Shown here piece after piece: positions 8,388 to 16,813 of a stretch of DNA of 64,000 bases. The notes under the pieces were generated by a model. It searched no databases, was not told the DNA's origin, and worked only from the letters and a program-made list of their open reading frames with translations. The stretch comes from JAJRZL01 sp964557855. Its GTDB lineage: Bacteria; Zixibacteria; MSB-5A5; GN15; FEB-12. The DNA lies in NCBI GenBank assembly GCA_964557855.1, contig CAZLBP010000001.1, forward strand, positions 124,001 through 188,000, written 5' to 3'. A program made the translations under genes and the position numbers. The first letter of the stretch is position 1; each line of letters starts with the position of its first letter.

Positions 8388-8501
8388 ATGACAACACTTG
8401 TAGCAGGAAAAGTAGAGCCACACTTTCGCACTCCTGCAGCCGGTGTTGGGACACTCAAAACTAAAGGAGGTTGCACTCGGAACAAGAACTTTTGGGTATA
8501 G
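8388..8501 (+). CDS. Possible 37-residue leader or small ORF
   Basis: ATG 8388 opens a 37-codon frame ending TAG 8499-8501, preceded by a purine-rich GAGAGAGCTGAAG. The product (MTTLVAGKVEPHF..., ending TRNKNFWV) has no recognisable motif, membrane segment or signal. It lies between the TonB receptor and the dockerin-repeat protein and ends just before a perfect hairpin at 8508-8528, an arrangement like that of a leader peptide. It may equally be chance. Confidence 0.25.
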   Translation: MTTLVAGKVEPHFRTPAAGVGTLKTKGGCTRNKNFWV

Positions 8502-8507
8502 CCGAAC

Positions 8508-8528
8508 CCGGTCAAGCGGCTTGACCGG
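8508..8528 (+). terminator. Perfect hairpin upstream of the dockerin-repeat gene
   Basis: CCGGTCAAG and CTTGACCGG form a perfect 9-bp stem with a CGG loop. No T-run follows, and the large secreted-protein gene starts 63 bp later. It could terminate transcription from the receptor gene or structure the 5' leader of the next transcript. A strong but orphan AAAGGAGG lies at 8463-8470 with no start codon at suitable distance. Confidence 0.35.
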
Positions 8529-8591
8529 CTGGATAGCGTTTACTGCACAAAGAAAACATTCTTACACGAAAAGTGGAGGAGTATAGCTCTA

Positions 8592-11500
8592 ATGTTTCGC
8601 AAATACCTGTTCACTCTGCTTCTGCTGGCCGTGCCCGTCGTGGCTTTCGGCCAGGTGTCCGACGATGGTAAGCCTGTCAAACCGATTGACAGCCTGGATA
8701 TCGTGGACGAAATAACGGTCTGGCATGAGGATACGGTGTATCTCATGACGACCCGAATTTACATCGACTCCGGCCGGATTCTCATCATCGAGCCGGGTAC
8801 GATTATTAAAGCCGATAACGACCAGGGCCAGGATGCCGCGGCTCTGATTATCGCTCGTGGCGGCAAAATCTACGCCGAAGGCACCCGCCAGAAACCGATC
8901 ATTTTCACCTCCGAGTTCGACGATCTCGATGATCCGAATGACATCGATTTTGGCGCCAACGGTCGCGGTCTCTGGGGCGGCGTCATCATCCTCGGTTATG
9001 CCGGTATCAATGTTGCCGGCGGTGTTAATCAAATTGAAGGCATCAATCCCAGCAACACCAAAGGTCGCTACGGCGCCGACTATGCTGCCGGTGAAGTTCC
9101 CATCGACGACGAAAACAGCGGTATCATGCGCTATGTCTCGATCCGTCACGGCGGTGCCGAAATCGGCTCTGGCAACGAAATCAATGGTCTGACTATGGGT
9201 GGCGTCGGCAGCGGGACCACGATTGAGTACATCGAAGTCTGGCACAACAAAGATGACGGCTTCGAGTGCTTTGGTGGTACCGTCAACCTGAAGTACATCG
9301 CCTCCTGCTATGTCGGCGATGACAATCTGGACTACGACGAAGGCTGGCGCGGTAATGCCCAGTACGTGTTTGCCATTGCCGATCCGGATGGCGGCGACCA
9401 CGGCGGTGAGCACGACGGCGGCACGGCCCCCGAAGACGGCATTCCCTATGCCAAGCCGGTTGTTTACAATGCGACCTACATCGGTTCCGGTGTGGGTACT
9501 GCCAACGCCCAAAACATGATGATTCTCCGTGACAACGCCGGCGGTATCTACCGCAACAGCATATTCACAGAGCACAACGGCCTGGGGCTTACGGTTGAAG
9601 ACGTGGATGCCGACACCGGCAGTGTCTTTGCCGACAGCGAAAGAAATACCCGCGTCAAGCATTCCGGGTTTGTCTATAATCCGGGCCTGCCCGGCTATGA
9701 GTGGATCGACAGCTGCTGGGACTGCAATGTTTCCTCGCCGCTTCCAGGTTGGGTTTGCTGTCCCGGAACGCCGGGTCTCGCCAATATCAACAACATCCAC
9801 TTTGAAGATAATATCTGGTGGGACTTCCCGAATACGTGGCAGGATCCTTCCCTGGGTGCGTCCGCTATTCCGCAGCAGTTCGTATGGAACCGTCTCATGG
9901 ATCCGGCCCTCGGATTGGACAATGACAATGTCGATCCGCAACTCAATAATACGACCCGTGGTCTGGCCGGTGTGCTGGATCCTCGTCCGAGTCCCGGCGG
10001 TCCCGCCGGCTCCGCCCCGGCCCCGGTTGATCCCGGTTTCGAAGATGCCGGCTTCAAGGGCGCCTTTGACCCCAATGCTACTCCCTGGGTAGCCCACTGG
10101 ACCGCTCTTGACTTCTGCGGAGCTCTGGCTGACTTCCTGGAACCCTCCTGTGAGTGCATCACCGACGACGGCAAACCCGTCATCCCAGTCTCCGGTGTCT
10201 TGACCGGCTTCCATATCTGGACTGCCGACAATGTCTACTTGCTCACCGATCGGACCTACGTCGGTGACGGTAACACGCAGACCGAAGGCGTCCTGTTGAT
10301 TGAACCGGGTACGGTTATCAAAGGTGATGCGGACCAGGGTGAGCTCGCGGCGGCTCTGATCGTGACCCGTTTCGGCAAAATCTACGCTCTCGGCGCTTGT
10401 GACTGCCCGGTCGTCTTCACGTCTGAATTTGACGATGTCGATGATCCGAATGACATCGAATTCGGCGTCAACGGCCGTGGACTTTGGGGCGGTGTGATCA
10501 TTCTTGGTAAAGACACCATCAACACCGCTCAAGGTTGGGGCAGTATCGAAGGTATCGTGGCGACCGACCCGAACGGTAGATACGGCAACGTTGACCTCGG
10601 CATTCCGGCCGATCCCAATGACAACAGCGGTGTCTTCCGCTACGTCTCGATCCGTCATGGTGGTACGGAAATCGGTTCCGCTAACGAGATCAATGGTCTC
10701 ACTTTGGGCGCCGTTGGTTCCGGGACTTCCGTTCATCACGTCGAAGTCTGGCACAACGCAGATGACGGCTTTGAGATGTTCGGTGGTTCGGTGAATCTGA
10801 GATACGTTGTCGGTGCGTATGTCGACGATGACAATATCGACTATGACGAAGGCTGGGACGGCAAGGCTCAGTTCATTCTGTCTGTTGCTGATGGCAATGC
10901 CGGCGACCACGGCGGTGAGCACGACGGTGGTACGACTCCCGAAGATGGACTGCCGTATGCCACCCCTGATATTGCCAATGCGACCTATATCGGTTCCGGT
11001 GTTGGTAGCCCCAATACGCAGAACGGCTTCATTCTCCGCGACAACGCCGGTGGCTACTATTACAACAGTATCTTCACGCAGCACAACGGCAACGCGATCA
11101 CTATCGAAGATGTCGGCGCCGACCCGACCCAGGATTCGGAACGTCGTCTCCGTGAAGGTGATCTCGATTTTCAGTGCAACCTCTGGTGGGATTTCGTTAA
11201 TCCCGTTCAAGATCCCAGCAGCGGTGCTTCCGCCGTTCCGCAGCAGTTCGTTTGGGACGCGTTGTTTGCTCCAGCCGGTAAGTTCAACGAGAACCTGGAC
11301 CCCGGCATCCTTTGTGTCGATCGCGATCCGCTGGATCCGAAACTGGACCCGCGTCCGGATCCGCTCGGTCCCGCCCGCGCCAACATCTGTGATCTGTCCG
11401 GCGATCCCTTCTTCCTGATCGTTGATTACAAGGGCGCCGTCGATCCCGATCTACCGATCGACAGCCTCTGGCTGGCCAAGTGGACCTGGCTCTACTGCTA

Positions 11501-11783
11501 TGGTATCTTGCAGGAAGGTCCTTGCGGCGATACCTCTTGCTGTAACGGTGACGGCAAACGCGGTAATGTTGATGATCAGAGCGGCCCTGGTGGCGAAGTT
11601 GACGTAGCCGATTTGTCTTACCTGGTAGACTTCCTGTTCCGTGGTGGCCCTCCGCCTCCGTGTACCGACGAGGGCAATGTTGACGCCCTCACCGGTCCTG
11701 GTGGCCCGATCGACGTGGCCGACCTGTCCTACCTGGTTGACTTCCTGTTCCGCGGTGGCCCGCCTCCGCCGGCCTGCCCGTAA
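8592..11783 (+). CDS. Large secreted protein with two tandem homologous modules and two C-terminal dockerin-like repeats
   Basis: A 1063-residue exported protein; signal peptide MFRKYLFTLLLLAVPVVAFG cleaved before QVSDDG. Residues ~22-515 and ~520-960 are two copies of one module: both contain SDDGKPV/TDDGKPV, an IIEPGT(I/V)IK repeat, FTSEFDD(L/V)DDPNDI, NGRGLWGGVIILG, YVSIRHGG, EVWHN, HDGGT.PEDG.PYA and IGSGVG. The repeated short beta segments resemble right-handed beta-helix surface proteins (inferred). The C-terminus carries two dockerin-like Ca2+-binding repeats (GNVDDQ..GEVDVADLSYLVDFLFRGG and the second at the extreme end) linked by PPPP. Such repeats terminate many secreted proteins in Zixibacteria-like genomes. 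GGAGGA lies 11 nt upstream of ATG 8592. Function unknown; cell-surface or matrix role is likely. Confidence 0.9.
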   Translation: MFRKYLFTLLLLAVPVVAFGQVSDDGKPVKPIDSLDIVDEITVWHEDTVYLMTTRIYIDSGRILIIEPGTIIKADNDQGQDAAALIIARGGKIYAEGTRQKPIIFTSEFDDLDDPNDIDFGANGRGLWGGVIILGYAGINVAGGVNQIEGINPSNTKGRYGADYAAGEVPIDDENSGIMRYVSIRHGGAEIGSGNEINGLTMGGVGSGTTIEYIEVWHNKDDGFECFGGTVNLKYIASCYVGDDNLDYDEGWRGNAQYVFAIADPDGGDHGGEHDGGTAPEDGIPYAKPVVYNATYIGSGVGTANAQNMMILRDNAGGIYRNSIFTEHNGLGLTVEDVDADTGSVFADSERNTRVKHSGFVYNPGLPGYEWIDSCWDCNVSSPLPGWVCCPGTPGLANINNIHFEDNIWWDFPNTWQDPSLGASAIPQQFVWNRLMDPALGLDNDNVDPQLNNTTRGLAGVLDPRPSPGGPAGSAPAPVDPGFEDAGFKGAFDPNATPWVAHWTALDFCGALADFLEPSCECITDDGKPVIPVSGVLTGFHIWTADNVYLLTDRTYVGDGNTQTEGVLLIEPGTVIKGDADQGELAAALIVTRFGKIYALGACDCPVVFTSEFDDVDDPNDIEFGVNGRGLWGGVIILGKDTINTAQGWGSIEGIVATDPNGRYGNVDLGIPADPNDNSGVFRYVSIRHGGTEIGSANEINGLTLGAVGSGTSVHHVEVWHNADDGFEMFGGSVNLRYVVGAYVDDDNIDYDEGWDGKAQFILSVADGNAGDHGGEHDGGTTPEDGLPYATPDIANATYIGSGVGSPNTQNGFILRDNAGGYYYNSIFTQHNGNAITIEDVGADPTQDSERRLREGDLDFQCNLWWDFVNPVQDPSSGASAVPQQFVWDALFAPAGKFNENLDPGILCVDRDPLDPKLDPRPDPLGPARANICDLSGDPFFLIVDYKGAVDPDLPIDSLWLAKWTWLYCYGILQEGPCGDTSCCNGDGKRGNVDDQSGPGGEVDVADLSYLVDFLFRGGPPPPCTDEGNVDALTGPGGPIDVADLSYLVDFLFRGGPPPPACP

Positions 11784-11804
11784 GATAGAAAGACGTTTCC
11801 AGGA

Positions 11805-11831
11805 GAAGGGTGAGACACCATCTCACCCTTC
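11805..11831 (+). terminator. Hairpin terminator after the dockerin-repeat gene
   Basis: GAAGGGTGAGA and TCTCACCCTTC make a perfect 11-bp stem with a 5-nt loop (CACCA), 21 nt after the stop codon. No T-run follows, so the terminator assignment rests on position and stem strength. Confidence 0.5.
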
Positions 11832-11897
11832 CCAATCAGAACGGACTTCGCATCTTACGTTAACGGTTGACAGCCAGTCGACCTCGACATAAAACAT

Positions 11898-11965
11898 GGT
11901 TGGTTTTTCCAACCCCGTTCATTTGGTGAAAACGGCCATGCCCAATATATCGGGCGTGGCCGTTT
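11898..11965 (+). terminator. Second hairpin block, likely bidirectional terminator
   Basis: A small stem GGTTGG-TTTTT-CCAACC (11898-11914) is followed by a 14-bp stem, AAACGGCCATGCCC (11930-11943) with GGGCGTGGCCGTTT (11952-11965), one G-T pair, 8-nt AT-rich loop. The A-rich 5' flank and T-ending 3' arm suit intrinsic termination on the plus strand. Confidence 0.6.
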
Positions 11966-12083
11966 GCATTGCAGAAGGATACGCTACCCACTGATCCCTT
12001 TCACTCCTATCCCGGTCTTGTCTGCGTTGAAGATCGGCCGCCGGACCGGAACCGAGTGCCCCCTCAACTGTTATAAGAAGGTG

Positions 12084-12111
12084 TTAACAGACCTAAATTG
12101 TAGACTATTAA
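12084..12111 (+). promoter_or_regulatory. Candidate promoter of the DsbD/redoxin operon
   Basis: TTAACA (12084-12089, five of six matches) and TATTAA (12106-12111, four of six) are 16 nt apart. Transcription would start near 12118, upstream of both plausible start codons of the DsbD gene. Confidence 0.4.
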
Positions 12112-12197
12112 CCGGAAGCTGTGCGTTCCATCCTATGACTTTGCTTAAACGAATACGCAGCGCGCCCAACTCGTTGTCCCGATGGAGGGATAACAGG

Positions 12198-14321
12198 GTG
12201 ATAATCTCATTCATGGGATGGTGTCTGATTCTGGTCCTGACTGCTTTCCGGCACTCTTACAGTGAGCCGACCCGGGTCGGGCCCGTCTCGATTGAGCTCA
12301 TTGCCAAACAGAGTTCGATTCGGCCGGGAGAGACCATTGATGTCGGCTTATATTTCGTGCCTGACAAGGACTGGCACGTCTATTGGGTAAATCCCGGCGA
12401 TGCCGGTATGCCTCCCAAACTGACCTGGTCTCTCCCTGAAGGCTTCACGGCGGGCGATATCAAGTGGCCGGCCCCCACCCGCATCGACATGTACCCTTTG
12501 AGCAGCTACGGCTACATCGGAGACATCCTCTATCCGGTCACCATGCAAACACCGGAGACTTTATCCGGAGGGGATTCCATTACGATGGAAGTCTTCGCGG
12601 AGTGGCTGGTTTGCAAGGAGAAATGCTTGCCCGGAGAGGCGAATTTGTCTCTGACACTTCCTGTGGTGCAAACAACTCAGGTACCCGACAGTCGTTGGGG
12701 CGACCTGTTTGAGCGGACGTATGCCGAAATCCCGAAACCACTCCCAGATTCATGGCAACTGGCTGCCACACTGAGTAGCAGCCCGATAACCCTGGACATT
12801 GATGTCGGAGCAAGCCGACTCTCCGACCCTGAGTTTGAATTCTACCCGCTGGAGAAAGGTACTATCGACCACGGAGCCGAGCAGCAGACGACAGGGGAGG
12901 ACAGTCTCTTCAGGTTGGGGATGGTTCGATCCCCGTACAGCCTTGACGATCCCGTCCAACTGTCCGGAGTACTGAAGGTGGCTTCTCCGGAGCTTGAAGC
13001 GGCCTATCTGGTCGAGGCGCCGTTTGATTCCGGTGTCGATGATACGTCGCCTGTCTCCGCCGCCTCGGATTCGAATCTGCCGCTGATTCTGCTGTTTGCA
13101 TTCATCGGGGGTGTGATTCTCAACCTGATGCCGTGTGTCTTACCGGTGCTCTCTATCAAAGTTCTGAACCTTGTACAACACGCATCGGACAGCCGAAGAG
13201 CCAATGTTTCGCACGGTCTGGTATTTACCCTGGGTGTGCTCGTGTCCTTCTGGGTAGTCGTGGGAATAATGCTGCTGCTGAAAGCGGGCGGGCAGCAGTT
13301 GGGATGGGGATTCCAACTGCAGTCACCGGCGTTCGTGACCGTGTTAGCCGGCTTCCTGTTTCTGTTTGCCCTGAATCTGTTCGGCGTCTTCGAACTCAAC
13401 GTGGGAAGCGGAACAGCCGGGAGGATCGGCCACGTTTCGTCCTCGGGTCGGGTTTCCGGGTTTCTGTCCGGAGTGCTGGCCACGATTCTGGCCACACCGT
13501 GCAGTGCGCCCTTCATGGGGGCCGCCCTTGGTTTTGCCATGACCCAGCCGGTTTACGTATCCCTGCCGGTGTACACCTGTCTCGGCCTCGGCATGGCTTC
13601 ACCGTATCTCATTTTGACCATGTTTCCGGCTCTCCTGAGATTCGTCCCCAAACCGGGACGGTGGATGGAGAGCTTGAAACAGTTCCTCGGTTTCCTGTTG
13701 GCGGCCACGGTAATCTGGCTGGGATGGATTCTGGCCAATCAGAGCGGACCCAACGCATTAATCGTGTTGCTGCTGATGCTTCTGCTGGTGTCGCTGGCCG
13801 CCTGGATCTATGGTCGATGGGGTTCGTTATCGAGCGCCGTATTCACGCGATGGCTAAGCCGAGCCGTGGCGACCGTTTTGGTGGCCTTTGGTATAGTCGG
13901 CGGCGTGGTTGCCCTCGATGCGGTCAGCTATGAGCCGGGTCGACCGGCCCATCAGGAACAAGGAGGATTGGACTGGCGTACCTTCTCCACTGCCGAGTTC
14001 GATCAGTTACGCCGCAACGGCCGACCGGTATTCATTGATTTTACGGCAGCATGGTGCTTAAGCTGCCAGGTAAACGAGCGGGTGGCTCTTTCTTCAGAGA
14101 AGGTTCGCAATAAGTTCAAGGATCTGAATATTACGGCCCTGAAAGCCGACTGGACCAACCGGTCCGAGGAGATCACGCACGCCCTGGCCTCGTACGGCCG
14201 CAACAGTGTGCCGCTTTATGTCCTGTACGGCTCGGAGCCGAGCGACGATCCCATCATACTGCCGGAGATTCTGACACCGGGCATTGTCCTGGAAGCCCTG
14301 GAGAAAATAGACAAGAGCTGA
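12198..14321 (+). CDS. dsbD: DsbD/ScsB-family protein-disulfide reductase
   Basis: Membrane protein that passes electrons from cytoplasmic thioredoxin to periplasmic thiol proteins. GTG 12198 is chosen because GGAGGG (12184-12189) lies eight bases upstream and it directly precedes a hydrophobic signal (IISFMGWCLILVLTAF); ATG 12135 in frame has no ribosome binding site. The 707-residue protein has an N-terminal DsbD-alpha/ScsB-type periplasmic domain with CKEKC (Cys139, Cys143), an eight-helix transmembrane domain with the paired cysteines MPCVLPVLS and ATPCSAPFMG, and a C-terminal thioredoxin domain with WCLSC (Cys620, Cys623). The adjacent redoxin gene, 43 nt downstream, is its likely client or partner. 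All three expected Cys pairs are present, so it should be functional. Confidence 0.92.
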   Translation: MIISFMGWCLILVLTAFRHSYSEPTRVGPVSIELIAKQSSIRPGETIDVGLYFVPDKDWHVYWVNPGDAGMPPKLTWSLPEGFTAGDIKWPAPTRIDMYPLSSYGYIGDILYPVTMQTPETLSGGDSITMEVFAEWLVCKEKCLPGEANLSLTLPVVQTTQVPDSRWGDLFERTYAEIPKPLPDSWQLAATLSSSPITLDIDVGASRLSDPEFEFYPLEKGTIDHGAEQQTTGEDSLFRLGMVRSPYSLDDPVQLSGVLKVASPELEAAYLVEAPFDSGVDDTSPVSAASDSNLPLILLFAFIGGVILNLMPCVLPVLSIKVLNLVQHASDSRRANVSHGLVFTLGVLVSFWVVVGIMLLLKAGGQQLGWGFQLQSPAFVTVLAGFLFLFALNLFGVFELNVGSGTAGRIGHVSSSGRVSGFLSGVLATILATPCSAPFMGAALGFAMTQPVYVSLPVYTCLGLGMASPYLILTMFPALLRFVPKPGRWMESLKQFLGFLLAATVIWLGWILANQSGPNALIVLLLMLLLVSLAAWIYGRWGSLSSAVFTRWLSRAVATVLVAFGIVGGVVALDAVSYEPGRPAHQEQGGLDWRTFSTAEFDQLRRNGRPVFIDFTAAWCLSCQVNERVALSSEKVRNKFKDLNITALKADWTNRSEEITHALASYGRNSVPLYVLYGSEPSDDPIILPEILTPGIVLEALEKIDKS

Positions 14322-14364
14322 TAAGAACGTAAAAGGAATCAACTACAAGACCAAGGAGCTGAGA

Positions 14365-15018
14365 ATGAATCGATTCTTACGACTGCCCATATTGATGGGC
14401 CTGATCTTCGTGATGCCCGGCTTAACGCAAGCCGACGACCAGGCGGCCAAATCAGAAGTAAACGCCGTCGCTCGCGTAGGTGAAACGGCGCCGGATTTTA
14501 CACTGACAGACGCATCCGGAAAGGAACACTCCTTGTCCGACTTTGAGGGGAAGTTCGTTGTTCTGGAATGGATTAATTTCGAGTGCCCGTTTGTGAAGAA
14601 ACACTACAGCACCGAGAATATGCAGGCTCTGCAGCAGGCGTATGCCAAGAAGGACGTCGTCTGGCTGACTATCTGTTCGTCGGCGCCCGGCAAGCAGGGG
14701 TATTATCAGGGCAGCGACTTGAAGAAGGCCCTCAAATCACACGAATGGCAGGCGGCGGCATATCTGCTTGATCCGACCGGCAAAGTCGGCAAGATGTATA
14801 ACGCCAAGACCACTCCCAACATGTACGTCATTGATCCGGAGGGCACGCTTGTCTACGCCGGAGCTATCGACGATAAACCAACCGTCGACGTTGCCGATGT
14901 CGAAGGCGCAACTAACTACGTAACGGCGGCGCTCGATGCCGCCATGGCCGACAAAGAGGTCGCCGTCAAGGTGACCCAGCCGTACGGCTGCTCCGTGAAG
15001 TACGAGAAGGCGAAGTAG
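14365..15018 (+). CDS. Periplasmic AhpC/TSA-type redoxin (thioredoxin-fold)
   Basis: A 217-residue exported thiol protein. Signal peptide MNRFLRLPILMGLIFVMPGLTQA is followed by the redoxin hallmark VGETAPDFTLTDASGKEHSLSDFEGKFVVLEW. The reactive cysteine is Cys74 in NFECPFVKKHY, with no CxxC partner; a second Cys sits near the end (PYGCSVKY). This composition matches small redoxins that act as thiol peroxidases or thioredoxin-like oxidoreductases. It probably depends on the upstream DsbD for reduction, inferred from operon position. CAAGGAG eight bases before ATG 14365 sets the start. The gene is followed by two terminators. Confidence 0.88.
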   Translation: MNRFLRLPILMGLIFVMPGLTQADDQAAKSEVNAVARVGETAPDFTLTDASGKEHSLSDFEGKFVVLEWINFECPFVKKHYSTENMQALQQAYAKKDVVWLTICSSAPGKQGYYQGSDLKKALKSHEWQAAAYLLDPTGKVGKMYNAKTTPNMYVIDPEGTLVYAGAIDDKPTVDVADVEGATNYVTAALDAAMADKEVAVKVTQPYGCSVKYEKAK

Positions 15019-15034
15019 TTAGGTAGTAGTGTAG

Positions 15035-15064
15035 GTCAGGACCCTGGTGGTCCTGACGTCTTTC
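15035..15064 (+). terminator. Intrinsic terminator of the DsbD/redoxin operon
   Basis: GTCAGGACC and GGTCCTGAC form a perfect 9-bp stem with a CTGGT loop (15035-15057), followed by GTCTTTC. It begins 17 nt after the redoxin stop codon. Confidence 0.65.
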
Positions 15065-15132
15065 GACGGGGACAAGCCCGGCTGCTGCGCGAAAAGAAGG
15101 CAATGTCATCTACACCAGATTAGCCGGTTGAC

Positions 15133-15165
15133 AACCCGTTGCTGCGAGGCAGCGGGTTTCTTATT
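15133..15165 (+). terminator. Second terminator between convergent genes
   Basis: AACCCGTTGC and GCAGCGGGTT pair over 10 bp (one G-T pair) around a TGCGAG loop, followed by TCTTATT. It separates the plus-strand redoxin unit from the minus-strand VOC gene whose stop is at 15161, and could serve both. Confidence 0.65.
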
Positions 15166-15580
15166 GGTCGGGGGAGGCTTTTTTCTCTTCGTTCAAAGGA
15201 CAATATATGTCGATCCGCATGCCGAACGGATCATCGACGGCCGAGAATCTCATCGGCTCGTACATCTGCGTGTCTTCCGGAGCCCAGGCATCTTTCGCCC
15301 CAGCCTCCACAAACGCCCGGTACAATCGGTCAACTTCCTCAGGTGTGTCTACCTGGACTGCGAACTCCGCGTTGCCTGGATTGCGCGTCGGCGCTACACC
15401 CTGATCGCTGGAGAAGATGGTGAGCCAGGTGTCGCCCATTTTCCAGCCGTTTATGCGTCCTTCGTCCTCCCGATACTCCGGCGGACCGAAAACCCGGCTG
15501 TAAAACGCGATAGCTTCATCGAGCTCTTTCACATAGAAGCAGACGTAGTTCAGGGAGACGATTTTGAATTTATCGGTCAT
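15161..15580 (-). CDS. VOC (glyoxalase/bleomycin resistance-like) family protein
   Basis: A 139-residue single-domain cytoplasmic protein. The start (IVSLNYVCFYVKELDEAIAFYSRVFG) and the end (AVDDPFGMRIDIYCPLNEE) carry the paired beta-alpha-beta-beta-beta units of the vicinal oxygen chelate fold. Family members are dioxygenases, isomerases or binding proteins; the metal ligands are not conserved well enough here to choose. The C-terminal DPFG.R.. pattern is typical of small uncharacterised glyoxalase-like proteins. Monocistronic, convergent with the redoxin operon. Function cannot be set from sequence. Confidence 0.85.
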   Translation of the reverse strand: MTDKFKIVSLNYVCFYVKELDEAIAFYSRVFGPPEYREDEGRINGWKMGDTWLTIFSSDQGVAPTRNPGNAEFAVQVDTPEEVDRLYRAFVEAGAKDAWAPEDTQMYEPMRFSAVDDPFGMRIDIYCPLNEEKKASPDQ

Positions 15581-15645
15581 GTCTTTTCCGACGTAGTTTG
15601 TTGAGGCTTGATATATGCAGTGCCCGATCTTCCTGCTTCTCGCTG

Positions 15646-16116
15646 TTACAGGGAGGTCTTATAGCTGCTGCTTAGCCGATACTTGCCCTCATTTCGGGTC
15701 ATCATCTTCTCGTCGACAAACTCGCGTCTAACTCGACAGAAATCGTCAAAGTACTGCTGAATAACTTCGTTGACTTCCTTTTCCGAATAGACGCGGTTGG
15801 ACTCAAAGGCCTTCAGGATATACTCCAGCACGTATTTCCGTCTCTTGCGCTGCACCGGCATCCTGTAGAACCTTCCGTTGCGAAGGAACCGGTCCACCAC
15901 GACCTGAGCGGGATTCTGCGCGTGGCGATTGGAGTTCTTTTCCAGCCAGGCCATCAGGTCTGATTCCTTCACTCGCCAGTCTTTTCCGATCTTATAGCCG
16001 ATCAACTCACCGTGCTTGAGCTTCCTGGCGATGACCTGGACGTTCATTTTGAGCATTTCGGCTATTTCGTTGGTTGTGTAGAACCTTAACTGTAGATTTC
16101 TTTCAGATTTATTCAC
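15646..16116 (-). CDS. HTH (excisionase/MerR-like) - DUF2087 fusion regulator
   Basis: A 156-residue putative transcription factor. Residues ~10-58 (FYTTNEIAEMLKMNVQVIARKLKHGELIGYKIGKDWRVKESDL) form an excisionase-type HTH_17. Residues ~80-150 match DUF2087: FLRNGRFYRMPVQRKRRKYVLEYIL, then VYSEKEVNEVIQQYFDDFCRVRREFVDE and the final YRLSS. In other genomes DUF2087 is usually coupled to a different kind of HTH, so this pairing is less usual. The start is GTG 16116 behind an A/G-rich tract; a good promoter lies at 16147-16174. Target genes unknown. Confidence 0.85.
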   Translation of the reverse strand: MNKSERNLQLRFYTTNEIAEMLKMNVQVIARKLKHGELIGYKIGKDWRVKESDLMAWLEKNSNRHAQNPAQVVVDRFLRNGRFYRMPVQRKRRKYVLEYILKAFESNRVYSEKEVNEVIQQYFDDFCRVRREFVDEKMMTRNEGKYRLSSSYKTSL

Positions 16117-16767
<651 letters not shown>

Positions 16768-16813
16768 GAGAAGATGCCACGATAATTGAAGTTCACAAGA
16801 TAGGATTCCGTAG

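Larger units (their letters stand above)
11784..12197. other. Intergenic spacer with terminators and the DsbD promoter
   Basis: This ~410-bp stretch holds the hairpins at 11805-11831 and 11898-11965 and the promoter at 12084-12111. An open frame in the DsbD reading frame runs back to 11964, but its translation is not signal-like and has no homologous look. No separate gene is seen. Confidence 0.6.

Noticed and set aside
8589..11210. Very long open frame (873 codons) antisense to the dockerin-repeat gene
   Set aside because: The sense frame has a signal peptide, ribosome binding site and clear repeats. The antisense frame is a by-product of Asp/Gly/Ile-rich codon use in the duplicated modules; its translation is low-complexity Val/Asp/Ile without any domain.
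11964..12197. N-terminal extension of the DsbD gene back to 11964
   Set aside because: The extra residues are not conserved-looking, the extension begins in a terminator arm, and GTG 12198 has a proper ribosome binding site and signal peptide.
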